18,535 bases of DNA from Candidatus Pelagibacter sp. (GTDB lineage: Bacteria; Pseudomonadota; Alphaproteobacteria; Pelagibacterales; Pelagibacteraceae). Under the pieces are notes generated by a model. It was not told the DNA's origin and did no database searches. It saw only the letters and a program-made list of their open reading frames with translations. The stretch covers positions 9,119-27,653 of the forward strand of contig DTVC01000025.1 in assembly GCA_012963775.1 (NCBI GenBank). The letters are read 5' to 3'. The translations under genes and the position numbers were made by a program. How positions within the stretch are numbered: position 1 is the stretch's first letter; each line of letters opens with the position of its first letter. Positions 10,270 through 17,348 of this stretch are shown piece by piece.

Positions 10270-10299
10270 ATTATGTCTAAGATAAAAATATTATTTCAA
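10270..10299 (-). promoter_or_regulatory. Candidate promoter of gpmA, inside the divergent VanZ-like gene
   Basis: On the minus strand TTGAAA (10299-10294) and CATAAT (10275-10270) are 18 bases apart. The -10 covers the ATG of the divergent VanZ-like gene (10273), so the leader of gpmA would be roughly 17 bases. The 26-base gap itself is too short to hold a complete promoter for either gene. Confidence 0.35.
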
Positions 10300-10656
10300 G
10301 TTCTAAATGTTATTTTTATAATTCTTTATGTGTATCCTGGAAGTATATTAGGTTATTTTCTTTACAGAGATTCTACCGTTCAACCACAAATAACTGGAGA
10401 TTTTTTAGTCTCATCCAATCATGTATATGCATTCTTAGTATTGTCCTTAATAGGTCTATTTGCATATTACAAAAGTAGTAAAGTGATTATTCTTAATTAT
10501 TTAATATTAATTTCCATAATTCTCGAAGTTTTACATTTAGTTATACCAAACAGGTCGTTTGAATATAGGGACTTGTTTGGTAATATTGTAGGAGTTTTTT
10601 TATCAATTTTACTAATAAGTATATTTAATTTTTGGAGAAAAGATGAGCACATTTAA
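10273..10656 (+). CDS. VanZ-like family small membrane protein
   Basis: A 127-residue integral membrane protein with about four hydrophobic helices (near 4-24, 44-62, 66-86 and 98-118, counted from the chosen start). Between the third and fourth lies LEVLHLVIPNRSFEYRDLFGNIVGV, whose spaced E, P-x-R, D and N-x-x-G residues are the VanZ-like family pattern. Family functions are poorly known: VanZ itself gives low-level teicoplanin resistance, and no function is proposed here. A GTG at 10249 would extend the protein by eight residues, but the ATG at 10273 is preferred because the GTG sits three bases from the gpmA start. The end overlaps the next gene by 14 bases, so it heads a small operon. Confidence 0.72.
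   Translation: MSKIKILFQVLNVIFIILYVYPGSILGYFLYRDSTVQPQITGDFLVSSNHVYAFLVLSLIGLFAYYKSSKVIILNYLILISIILEVLHLVIPNRSFEYRDLFGNIVGVFLSILLISIFNFWRKDEHI
10634..10637 (+). promoter_or_regulatory. Shine-Dalgarno site for the DUF1476 gene
   Basis: GGAG lies five bases before the ATG at 10643, inside the end of the VanZ-like gene. It is among the few clear ribosome-binding sites in the window; most other starts rely on overlap with the upstream gene or have no recognisable site. It fixes the start of the DUF1476 protein. Confidence 0.6.
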
Positions 10657-10951
10657 TGAAAGAGAAAAAGGTTATGAAAAAAAATTTGCACATGACGAAG
10701 AGCTGCAATTTAAAATAAGTGCACGAAGAAATAAATATCTAGGTCAATGGGCTTCACCAATTTTAGGTTACGACCAAGAAAAAGAAAAAGAATATATACA
10801 ATCCGTTATAAAAGCTGATTTTGAAGAAGCGGGAGACGAAGATGTTTTTAGAAAATTAAAAGCAGACTTAAAAGATCATAATATTTCTGATGAAGACATA
10901 AGAAAAAAAATGGATGAGCTTAATGAAAAAGCTAAATCTGATTTTAAGTAG
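10643..10951 (+). CDS. DUF1476 protein, ATP synthase zeta subunit (F1 inhibitor) homologue
   Basis: A 102-residue, highly charged helical protein. The blocks NEREKGYEKKFAHDEEL, ARRNKYLGQWA and ADFEEAGDEDVFRKLKADL match the DUF1476 family, found in Alphaproteobacteria. The best-studied member is the zeta subunit of Paracoccus denitrificans, which binds F1 and blocks ATP hydrolysis through its N-terminal region. In other species the inhibitory strength varies, and the N-terminus here is too divergent to predict it by eye. It has no cysteines, no signal peptide and no membrane segments, so it should be cytoplasmic. It is not next to atp genes. It overlaps the VanZ-like gene by 14 bases and the nuclease gene by up to 38 bases. 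Confidence 0.88.
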   Translation: MSTFNEREKGYEKKFAHDEELQFKISARRNKYLGQWASPILGYDQEKEKEYIQSVIKADFEEAGDEDVFRKLKADLKDHNISDEDIRKKMDELNEKAKSDFK

Positions 10952-11438
10952 TTTCATAATAATTTTTTTATTTATTTTTAGCTCAGCAAAAGCGGATACT
11001 TTTTTAAGTGGATTTCCATTAATTATTGATGCTGATACAATAAAAATTGGTAATGATAAAATTAGACTTTTTGGAATTGACGCTCCAGAAAAAAAACAAT
11101 TTTGCAAAAAACCATATATCAATTTATTCATTTTTTCTTTTGAAGAAAAATATCCTTGTGGAGAAGTTTCAATTAACAGCTTGAAAGAATTTGTAAAAGA
11201 AGCAATTGTCTCATGTAAAGTTGAAGAAGAGAAAGATTTTTTTAAAAGATATTTGGGCACATGTTTTAAAAATGAAGAAAATATTAATTCTTGGCTTGTA
11301 AAAAATGGATATGCAGTTGCTTACACAAGATATTCAAAGATTTATTTGAATGAAGAACTATATGCAAAAAATAATAAAATTGGTTTATGGCAAGGCACTT
11401 TCGAGAAACCTTGGGAATGGAGAAAAAAAAATAAATAA
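10914..11438 (+). CDS. Secreted thermonuclease-like (SNase domain) protein
   Basis: A 174-residue protein with a clear signal peptide: a Lys-rich start, a hydrophobic core LILSSFIIIFLFIFSS and a likely cut after AKA (about residue 27), so it acts in the periplasm or outside. The SNase (OB-fold) domain keeps the catalytic set: Asp39 and Asp41 in DADTI, Arg51 and Glu59 in RLFGIDAPE (the same eight-residue spacing as Arg35 and Glu43 of staphylococcal nuclease), and Arg112 in KRYLG. Four cysteines (64, 82, 101, 117) suggest two disulfides. The C-terminal NKIGLWQGTFEKPWEWR is family-typical. It probably degrades nucleic acid, possibly as a nutrient source. The start may instead be the ATG at 10923, which gives a better signal-peptide n-region (MKK); either start overlaps the DUF1476 gene. 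Confidence 0.87.
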   Translation: MSLMKKLNLILSSFIIIFLFIFSSAKADTFLSGFPLIIDADTIKIGNDKIRLFGIDAPEKKQFCKKPYINLFIFSFEEKYPCGEVSINSLKEFVKEAIVSCKVEEEKDFFKRYLGTCFKNEENINSWLVKNGYAVAYTRYSKIYLNEELYAKNNKIGLWQGTFEKPWEWRKKNK

Positions 11439-11440
11439 TC

Positions 11441-11446
11441 TATAAT
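11441..11446 (+). promoter_or_regulatory. Candidate -10 box before the transglycosylase lipoprotein gene
   Basis: A perfect TATAAT fills part of the 14-base gap between the nuclease and lipoprotein genes and ends six bases before the ATG at 11453. A start site at the usual distance would fall on the start codon. There is no good -35 at 16-18 bases, so this is a weak prediction. Confidence 0.28.
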
Positions 11447-11452
11447 TAGTTA

Positions 11453-12052
11453 ATGATTCGAAATAATAAATTAATCTTTTTATTTTTATTTTTTTTTATT
11501 TTTTCTTGTTCTTCAATACCAAAAAATACTGCTGATGGTTGCTCAATTTTTTCTGAAAGATATCTGTGGTACAAGCATGCAAAAAAAACCGAGCAAAAGT
11601 GGGGGACACCAATTTATATTCAGCTAGCTTTTATTAAAATGGAGTCTGACTTTGATTGGTTAGCTAGACCGGAAAGACTTAAAATATTTAAAGTAATACC
11701 TTATAGAAGACCATCAAGTTCTTTTGGATACTCACAAGCTGTTAAAGGAACATGGAAGCAATATAAAGAAGAAACAAATAACAAATTGGCAACAAGAACT
11801 AGATTTAAAGATAGTGTAGATTTTATTGGATGGTACACAAATAAAACTGAAAAATTACTCAAAATTTCAAAAAAAGATGCTTTTAGACAATACATTGCCT
11901 ATCATGAAGGATGGGGTAACTACAAAAAATATAAAGAAAAGCCAAAGGTAATTTTACTGGCCAAAAAAGTACAACAACAATCAGACAAATATAAAAGACA
12001 GCTTAACAAGTGCAGCAAATCACTAAATAGGAAAAAATATATTATTTTTTAA
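11453..12052 (+). CDS. Lytic transglycosylase-like lipoprotein (SLT-type domain)
   Basis: A 199-residue predicted lipoprotein. The N-terminus is a lipoprotein signal with a Phe/Leu/Ile core and the lipobox IFSC, putting the lipid on Cys19. The mature part resembles the SLT-type lytic transglycosylase fold: the catalytic Glu64 lies in FIKMESDF, then SSSFGYSQAVKGTWKQY (88-104), matching the GxxQ-type segment, and the late IAYHEGWGNY (148-157). It should cleave peptidoglycan between MurNAc and GlcNAc, releasing 1,6-anhydro sugars, and be anchored in the inner or outer membrane. Chain cleavage is inferred from the motifs. The stop codon shares the palindrome TTAA (12049-12052) with the RND permease stop on the other strand. 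Confidence 0.8.
   Translation: MIRNNKLIFLFLFFFIFSCSSIPKNTADGCSIFSERYLWYKHAKKTEQKWGTPIYIQLAFIKMESDFDWLARPERLKIFKVIPYRRPSSSFGYSQAVKGTWKQYKEETNNKLATRTRFKDSVDFIGWYTNKTEKLLKISKKDAFRQYIAYHEGWGNYKKYKEKPKVILLAKKVQQQSDKYKRQLNKCSKSLNRKKYIIF
12032..12050. terminator. Weak AT-only hairpin at a convergent gene junction
   Basis: AAAAAATA (12032-12039) and TATTTTTT (12043-12050) pair perfectly around a three-base loop. In either direction the hairpin would be followed by T-rich RNA, as for a bidirectional terminator, and it lies exactly where the lipoprotein and RND permease genes converge. The stem has no G or C pair and such sequences are common at this base composition, so it may do nothing. Confidence 0.2.
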
Positions 12053-15000
12053 CGAAGTTGTTTTTTTAATTCTATATCTACAGCATCAATTCTTTTTGTA
12101 TTTCTAGCTAATGCTAAATACATTGTAGGTGTCACATATAATGTAAAGAACGTTGAAATCACCATTCCACCTAATATTGTTGCTCCAACAGCCAACCTAG
12201 ATCCTTCACCAGCTCCAGGGCCAATATTTCCAATAATTAACGGCATCATTGCTATCGTTGTGCTTAAAGAGGTCATAATGATAGGTCTAAATCTAAGTGC
12301 ACAAGCTTCTTGAACAGCGCTTTCAATATTTTTTCCAGTAGTTCTTAATTGATTTGCGTAATCTACAATAAGTATGCTGTTCTTTGTTGAAATTCCTATA
12401 AGTATTACTAGTGCGATTTGAGAAAATATATTGATTGAACTATTTAATAATAAAATAAAAACCAATCCACCGAACACAGCTAGCGGAACAGTCAGCACGA
12501 TAATAAAAGGGTGAACAAATGAATTAAATGTTGCTGCCATTACAAGATAAGCTGTTAGAAGAGCTAATGCAAAAATAATATACAACTCCTTACTAGTTTC
12601 CTTTAATTCTTCAGATTTACCCTTCCAAGTGATTTGTTTATCAGGAGCAATTTGAGACATAGTTTTTTCTAAATATTTAATTGCTTCAGCTAACGTATAG
12701 TTTTCACTTATATTAGCAGATATAGTAACTGCTCTTTGTCTATTATATCTTGATAGCTTGTTGGCAGATCCTTCCTCTTTAAAATCAACCAAATTTGCTA
12801 AAGAAATTAAAGCACCTGTATTTTCTGATCTCACATAAATTTTGCTTAAACTTTCTTTGTCTTTTCTGTCTTTTAAATATAGTTGTAAAATAATTGGATA
12901 TTCTTTTCCAAGTTTATTGAATTTTGTTACAGTTTTTCCTCCATAAAGAGTCTCTAGAGTTTGGCCAATGGATTGAGTAGATATACCTAAGTCTTTTGCT
13001 TTGTTTTGATTTATAATCAATTTTACTTCTGGCTTATTTCTAGAATAATCAGATTCTATTCTGGATAAATTTCCATTTCTTCTCATCATCCCTAATACTT
13101 TGGACTGAGTTTTTTCCAATTCTTCATAAGTACTTCCCAATAAAACCATTTGAACTGGTTTATTATAATTTGATACTCTTATTGTTTGTGGCGATATTGG
13201 AAATGCCAATGTTTGAGGAACAGTCACTATTTTTCCAATAGCTTGTCTCATAATTATCTGAGAATTTTGTTTTCTATTTTTCCAATTATTTAATAAAGCA
13301 ATAATTATAAAGCTATTATCACCTCCGAAGCCAGGAACTATCATAAGAAATCTATTGTAAGGGCTATCTTCTGCTTGCAAAAGTGGAATAAGTCTTTTTT
13401 CTACATCTTCTGCTCTTTTCTGAGTGTACTCAAAAGAACTGCCTTCATCTGTAAAACCTATAACCAAATAAGCTCCCCGATCTTCCATTGGAAGAAGCTC
13501 TTTTTTTATAAAATTATATAACAATCCAGAACCAACAATCATTAGTATGATAAATAAGACAACTGTTTTTTTTTTATTTAACCAAAATACAAGTGTCTCC
13601 TGATAAAATTTTGAAAAACCTTTAAAAAATTTGTCAAATTTTACTACAAAAAAGTTTGTCTTTGGTTTCTTAACCAAATACTTGCTTGCAAGCATTGGAG
13701 AAAGAGTAAGAGCAACAAATGACGAAACAACAATCGCAAAGGATAAAGTAATTGCTGTTTCTCTAAACAAAGTTCCGGCTATTCCTTCAATAAAAATCAA
13801 TGGTAAAAAAACAGCTACTAAAATTAATGTCGTAGCAATGATTGCAAAAGTAATTTGCTTAGAACCTTTATAAGCAGCAACTAATGGTGTTTCGCCATTT
13901 TCAATTCTTCTATAAATTGCATCAGTCATAATGACAGAGTCATCGGTGATTATGCCTATGGCCAAGATAAAGCTAAGTAATACGAAAATATTTATTGATA
14001 GACCAAATATATAAATTCCTAAAAAAGATGCAATTAAACTTACTGGCAAAGCCACAGCGGGCACGATTACTGCTTTAAGATTCCCCAGAAATAAATAAAT
14101 AATTATTACTACTAAAACAAAAGCAATAATTAATGTTTTATAAACTTCATTAATCGCTGCTCCAATGTAAGTTGCTCTATTAAAAGCTATTTCTAAATTT
14201 AAGCCTTCTGGCAAGGTTTTTTTTACTTCTTGAACCTTTTTTTTAATTTCTTTTGAAAGCTCAACTGTTGATGCTCCGCTTCTAGCATAAATACCAATTC
14301 CAACAGTCTTTAGATTCAAAGCATTTTTGCTTTGAGCTCTAAACAAAGCCTTTTCTGATACTGGACCAAATTCAATGTTAGCAACATCTGAGAGTCTAAC
14401 TAAATGATCTTTACCTTTTTTTATTGGCAATTGTTTTAGCTTTTCCAAATCGTTATATGATTTATCTAAATTAATGGTTAGATCTATGTTGCTTGCCTCT
14501 AGTGTACCAGCAGGCAAACTTACATTTTCATTTCTTAGAGCTCGTTCAACTTCTTGAATAGTTAAATCATTTGCAGCTAATTTTATTGGATCTATCCAGA
14601 CTCTTACACTTAATTCTCTTAATCCTCCTATCAAAATTCTTCCAACATTTTTAATGCTAGAAAATTGATCTACTAAATATCTATCGGCATAATCTCCAAG
14701 CTCTAAATCACTCCAAGTAGGTGAAGATAATGCTAACCACATTGTAGTCGTGAATCCAGCTGCCTGTTTAAGTATTTGTGGTGGATCTGACTCAGAAGGT
14801 AAGCGGTTAACTACTCTTGCTACTCTTTCTCTAATATCATTTGCAGCATCATCTAAATCAATTTCCGTATCAAATTCTATATTGATAGTACTTTTCCCCT
14901 TTTCTGATTTTGAATCGATATTTTTTATTCCTTCTGCTCCACCGATTACATCCTCAATTACTTGTGTAACTTCTTCATCCACTATTGGTGCTGATGCAGA

Positions 15001-15159
15001 TTTATAGTCAACTTTAACTTGAACAACAGGTGGCTGCAATCCTGAAGGTAACTCTCTTACTGGCAACTGCCAAAATACAAATATTCCAAATACAATTAAA
15101 ATAAGAGAGCATACCCAAGCAACTACAGGTCTTCTAATACTTAAATCTGTAATATACAT
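12049..15159 (-). CDS. RND-family efflux pump inner-membrane permease (HAE1 type)
   Basis: A 1036-residue inner-membrane proton-drug antiporter of the AcrB/MexB type. It shows the classic N-terminal block SIRRPVVAWVCSLILIVFG and RELPSGLQPP, the large periplasmic loops after helices 1 and 7, and the twelve-helix duplicated plan. The proton-relay residues are present: Asp406-Asp407 in ILAIGIITDDSV (helix 4) and Lys in IGISTKNSILIVDYA (helix 10, matching AcrB Lys940). The family usually has VVDD-A; here it reads ITDDSV. Substrates cannot be told from sequence. The start codon shares its terminal A with the adaptor gene stop (TAATG at 15161-15157), so the two are coupled. No TolC-type channel gene is in the window. 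A run of ten A's in the coding strand (13575-13566) encodes Lys codons. Confidence 0.94.
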   Translation of the reverse strand: MYITDLSIRRPVVAWVCSLILIVFGIFVFWQLPVRELPSGLQPPVVQVKVDYKSASAPIVDEEVTQVIEDVIGGAEGIKNIDSKSEKGKSTINIEFDTEIDLDDAANDIRERVARVVNRLPSESDPPQILKQAAGFTTTMWLALSSPTWSDLELGDYADRYLVDQFSSIKNVGRILIGGLRELSVRVWIDPIKLAANDLTIQEVERALRNENVSLPAGTLEASNIDLTINLDKSYNDLEKLKQLPIKKGKDHLVRLSDVANIEFGPVSEKALFRAQSKNALNLKTVGIGIYARSGASTVELSKEIKKKVQEVKKTLPEGLNLEIAFNRATYIGAAINEVYKTLIIAFVLVVIIIYLFLGNLKAVIVPAVALPVSLIASFLGIYIFGLSINIFVLLSFILAIGIITDDSVIMTDAIYRRIENGETPLVAAYKGSKQITFAIIATTLILVAVFLPLIFIEGIAGTLFRETAITLSFAIVVSSFVALTLSPMLASKYLVKKPKTNFFVVKFDKFFKGFSKFYQETLVFWLNKKKTVVLFIILMIVGSGLLYNFIKKELLPMEDRGAYLVIGFTDEGSSFEYTQKRAEDVEKRLIPLLQAEDSPYNRFLMIVPGFGGDNSFIIIALLNNWKNRKQNSQIIMRQAIGKIVTVPQTLAFPISPQTIRVSNYNKPVQMVLLGSTYEELEKTQSKVLGMMRRNGNLSRIESDYSRNKPEVKLIINQNKAKDLGISTQSIGQTLETLYGGKTVTKFNKLGKEYPIILQLYLKDRKDKESLSKIYVRSENTGALISLANLVDFKEEGSANKLSRYNRQRAVTISANISENYTLAEAIKYLEKTMSQIAPDKQITWKGKSEELKETSKELYIIFALALLTAYLVMAATFNSFVHPFIIVLTVPLAVFGGLVFILLLNSSINIFSQIALVILIGISTKNSILIVDYANQLRTTGKNIESAVQEACALRFRPIIMTSLSTTIAMMPLIIGNIGPGAGEGSRLAVGATILGGMVISTFFTLYVTPTMYLALARNTKRIDAVDIELKKQLR

Positions 15160-16028
15160 TATTTATTTATGGGTTTGATTTTACCATTTGGTCTAACTTT
15201 TTTTAGACCTTCAGCTACAATCGTTTCACCTTCATTTAAGCCCGATGTAACTTCAAGATAACCTTGATTTCTTGCGCCTATTTTAATTTCTGTTCTTTTA
15301 GTAATGTTTTCTTTATTAACTTTATAAATATAAACTTTATTACCCTCCAATAACACACTGGTATCAGGTATACTTAAAGAATTACGTTCATTATATTTTA
15401 TTGTTATCTCTAAAAGCGCTCCAGGCAATATTTCTAAATCCGAATTATCTAATCTAATTCTTACTGCCAAAGATCTTTTTTCCGTATTAATTCTACTTGC
15501 TATGGAATCTACAATTCCTTTATAAATCTTTTCATTGTTGCCTGAAAATTTAATATTTACATTTAATCCTTGAGTAATAAATGGCGCATATATTTCAGGT
15601 ATATCGACATCAACAAATAAAATAGATGCATCCTCTAAATTAATTACTATAGAACTTTCTGATACTTCTATATCATCGGAGAAATCTCTTTTTCCTATTA
15701 CTCCATCGAATGGTGCAATAATATTTCTAGTTTTAAGTTTTGCTATTACTTCTCCTTCTTTTACTTTTTGATTAAATTTAATTGGTGAAATAATTTCAAA
15801 TTTTTCTATGTTATATGCCTTTCTTCTTATTGGTATAGCAGTTCCAAAAGTTTCAACTTTATTTTCAAATTTTTTCTGATTAACAGTTGTTACAATTATT
15901 CCAGGAGGAGGTCTTTTGCCAAACTTTTTCTGAAAATGCATTCCTATCATTGTTCTTGCAACAATGACTCCAGCGATTATTAAAAATAAAATTATAATTA
16001 TTGAAGTAATTTTAGTTGATCTTTTCAT
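15159..16028 (-). CDS. RND efflux periplasmic adaptor (membrane fusion protein) lacking the coiled-coil hairpin
   Basis: A 289-residue adaptor anchored by an N-terminal membrane helix (about 7-27). It has a split lipoyl domain, a beta-barrel (about 135-210) with LRV-type sequence RSLAVRIRLDN and LPGALLEITI, and a membrane-proximal C-terminal part ending in LNEGETIVAEGLKKVRPNGKI. The first lipoyl half ends at VKEGEVIAKL (89-98) and the second begins at NIIAPFDGVIG (102-112). Only three residues (Lys99-Arg101) separate them, where AcrA-like adaptors carry a helical hairpin of roughly 60-90 residues. That explains the short length (usual 350-400). The reading frame is continuous, so this looks like a designed or inherited absence rather than damage. 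It lies 5 bases after sseA and directly before the permease gene. Confidence 0.9.
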   Translation of the reverse strand: MKRSTKITSIIIILFLIIAGVIVARTMIGMHFQKKFGKRPPPGIIVTTVNQKKFENKVETFGTAIPIRRKAYNIEKFEIISPIKFNQKVKEGEVIAKLKTRNIIAPFDGVIGKRDFSDDIEVSESSIVINLEDASILFVDVDIPEIYAPFITQGLNVNIKFSGNNEKIYKGIVDSIASRINTEKRSLAVRIRLDNSDLEILPGALLEITIKYNERNSLSIPDTSVLLEGNKVYIYKVNKENITKRTEIKIGARNQGYLEVTSGLNEGETIVAEGLKKVRPNGKIKPINK

Positions 16029-16033
16029 TTAAA

Positions 16034-16852
16034 CTATTTTATTTTGCCATACTCGGCCCAAGAACCATCATAAATTTTAGGCAAATACTTATCATTAATT
16101 ATAGAATAAGCTAGACTTAAAACAGTCGCTGTAATTCCTGATCCACATGAAAATACCAAATCAATTGGTAGTTTTTTAGATCCTAAGACTTCTTTAAATT
16201 TTAACAAAAGTTGCTCCTTATTTTTAAAAGAGTTGTCTTCATTAATACATTCTTTAAATGGTAAGCAAATTGAATTTGGAATAGAACCACTTTTTAATTC
16301 TTTTCTTGGCTCAGGTTCCTGTCCTTCAAATCTACCTCTGCTTCTTGCATCAATAACTATAAATTCTTTTTTTATTATATTTTCATCAATTTGTTTTTTA
16401 TTTTTTACACGATCAATATTTTCATGAGTTTGGTAACTATCTATTTGTTCTATTTTTTCTATTTTTTTTGTTATAGGTTTTTTTTCTTTTATCCACTTTT
16501 TTAAACCTCCATCTAGTACAGAAACTTTTTCATGTCCAAAGTATTTTAAAGAAAACCATAATCTGCATGAACTGTAAACATCACTAAAGTCATAAACAAC
16601 TATATGATCGGTATTTTTAATTCCAAAGGACCACATCATTCGATTCCAATAATCTGAGTTAGGAAGCATATGAGGTACAAGTGAGTCCTTGTCACTATGC
16701 TCTTCGATATTCCAAAAGATTGCTCCGAGAATATGTTTATCTAAATATTCTTTTTCAGCATTTCTTTTTGAATTTGGCATGTGCCAGCTAGCATCAAAAA
16801 TTCTAACCTTGCTCAAATTATTATTAAGCCATTCAGTTGAAACCAAATTCAT
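16034..16852 (-). CDS. sseA: 3-mercaptopyruvate sulfurtransferase (two-domain rhodanese family)
   Basis: A 272-residue cytoplasmic enzyme of two rhodanese domains. The N-terminal, inactive domain (about 1-140) has FDASWHMP and HILGAIFWNIEEHSD. The C-terminal domain carries the active-site loop CGSGIT with Cys236, the CGSG(V/I)T form that marks mercaptopyruvate sulfurtransferases rather than thiosulfate enzymes (CRxGxxR). Arg174 and Arg183 in RSRGRFEG and EPEPR have the nine-residue spacing of the mercaptopyruvate-binding arginines in rat MST. It moves sulfur from 3-mercaptopyruvate to thiol acceptors, with roles in cysteine catabolism and redox or cyanide detoxification in relatives. Length fits SseA (about 280). 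It overlaps msrA by ATGA (16852-16849) and precedes the RND adaptor by 5 bases. Confidence 0.92.
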   Translation of the reverse strand: MNLVSTEWLNNNLSKVRIFDASWHMPNSKRNAEKEYLDKHILGAIFWNIEEHSDKDSLVPHMLPNSDYWNRMMWSFGIKNTDHIVVYDFSDVYSSCRLWFSLKYFGHEKVSVLDGGLKKWIKEKKPITKKIEKIEQIDSYQTHENIDRVKNKKQIDENIIKKEFIVIDARSRGRFEGQEPEPRKELKSGSIPNSICLPFKECINEDNSFKNKEQLLLKFKEVLGSKKLPIDLVFSCGSGITATVLSLAYSIINDKYLPKIYDGSWAEYGKIK

Positions 16853-17298
16853 ATCAGTGATTTTTTTTGAAAATATTTTTGGTGATATTCTTCTGCTTTA
16901 CAATAATTTTTTTCTTTAGATATTTTTGTAACAACTTTACCATTTAGTTTTTGATTAACTTCATTTAATACTTTTTCTGCAATATTTTTCTCTTCGTCAT
17001 TTTTATAAAATATTTCTGAACGATACTGATATCCTGTATTAGGTCCTTGACGATTGAGTGTGGTAGGATCATGAAATTTGAAAAACAATCTAGTTATTTC
17101 TTCGTATGTAATTATTTTTGGATCAAATTCTACTTTTACAACTTCTACATGTTCAGTATCTCCGTCGCAAACTTCTTTGTAACTTACGTTTAGACTTTTG
17201 CCTCCACAGTAGCCACATTCAGTGGAAGTAATTCCTGGAATATTTTCATATTTGGTTTCGTCCCAAAAACAGCCAATGCCTCCTATAAATTTTTGCAT
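16849..17298 (-). CDS. msrA: Peptide-methionine (S)-S-oxide reductase MsrA
   Basis: MsrA reduces methionine-S-sulfoxide in proteins, repairing oxidative damage. The 149-residue protein is a compact, single-domain form without signal peptide. The catalytic Cys10 lies in GCFWDE (family GCFW), followed by a glycine-rich segment CGYCGG, the acid residue Glu52 in TEHVEVVKVEFD, the block FFKFHDPTTLNRQGPNTGYQYRSEIFY (a strong family mark), and a C-terminal AEEYHQKYF. Possible resolving cysteines are Cys133 near the C-terminus, and Cys28, Cys31 and Cys44. The family mostly has GY-(S/A/M)-GG where this protein has CGYCGG. It is the first gene of the minus-strand operon msrA-sseA-adaptor-permease. The start at 17298 is the ATG before FIGGIGCFW. 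Confidence 0.95.
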   Translation of the reverse strand: MQKFIGGIGCFWDETKYENIPGITSTECGYCGGKSLNVSYKEVCDGDTEHVEVVKVEFDPKIITYEEITRLFFKFHDPTTLNRQGPNTGYQYRSEIFYKNDEEKNIAEKVLNEVNQKLNGKVVTKISKEKNYCKAEEYHQKYFQKKSLI

Positions 17299-17320
17299 AA
17301 TATTTAAAAATTTAGTGATA

Positions 17321-17348
17321 AATATAATTCAAAATATCAAAATATCAA
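17321..17348 (-). promoter_or_regulatory. Candidate promoter of the msrA-sseA-RND operon
   Basis: On the minus strand TTGATA (17348-17343) and TATATT (17326-17321) are 16 bases apart, near consensus, with the predicted start site about 15 bases before the msrA ATG at 17298. The -35 comes from an 8-base tandem repeat. The -10 overlaps the candidate -10 of the divergent transporter gene, so the two promoters may exclude each other. Confidence 0.45.
17323..17328 (+). promoter_or_regulatory. Candidate -10 box of the EamA transporter gene
   Basis: A perfect TATAAT lies 21 bases before the ATG at 17350, giving a leader of about 15 bases. There is no good -35 at the right distance (ATATTT at 17300-17305). 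It overlaps the -10 of the divergent msrA promoter on the other strand. Confidence 0.3.

Noticed and set aside
10249..10272. GTG start for the VanZ-like protein
   Set aside because: It would start three bases from the gpmA start codon; the ATG at 10273 follows eight codons later and begins just before the first membrane helix.
10868..11260. A 130-codon minus-strand frame across the DUF1476-nuclease junction
   Set aside because: It is antisense to two well-supported genes, and the sense nuclease carries intact catalytic residues.
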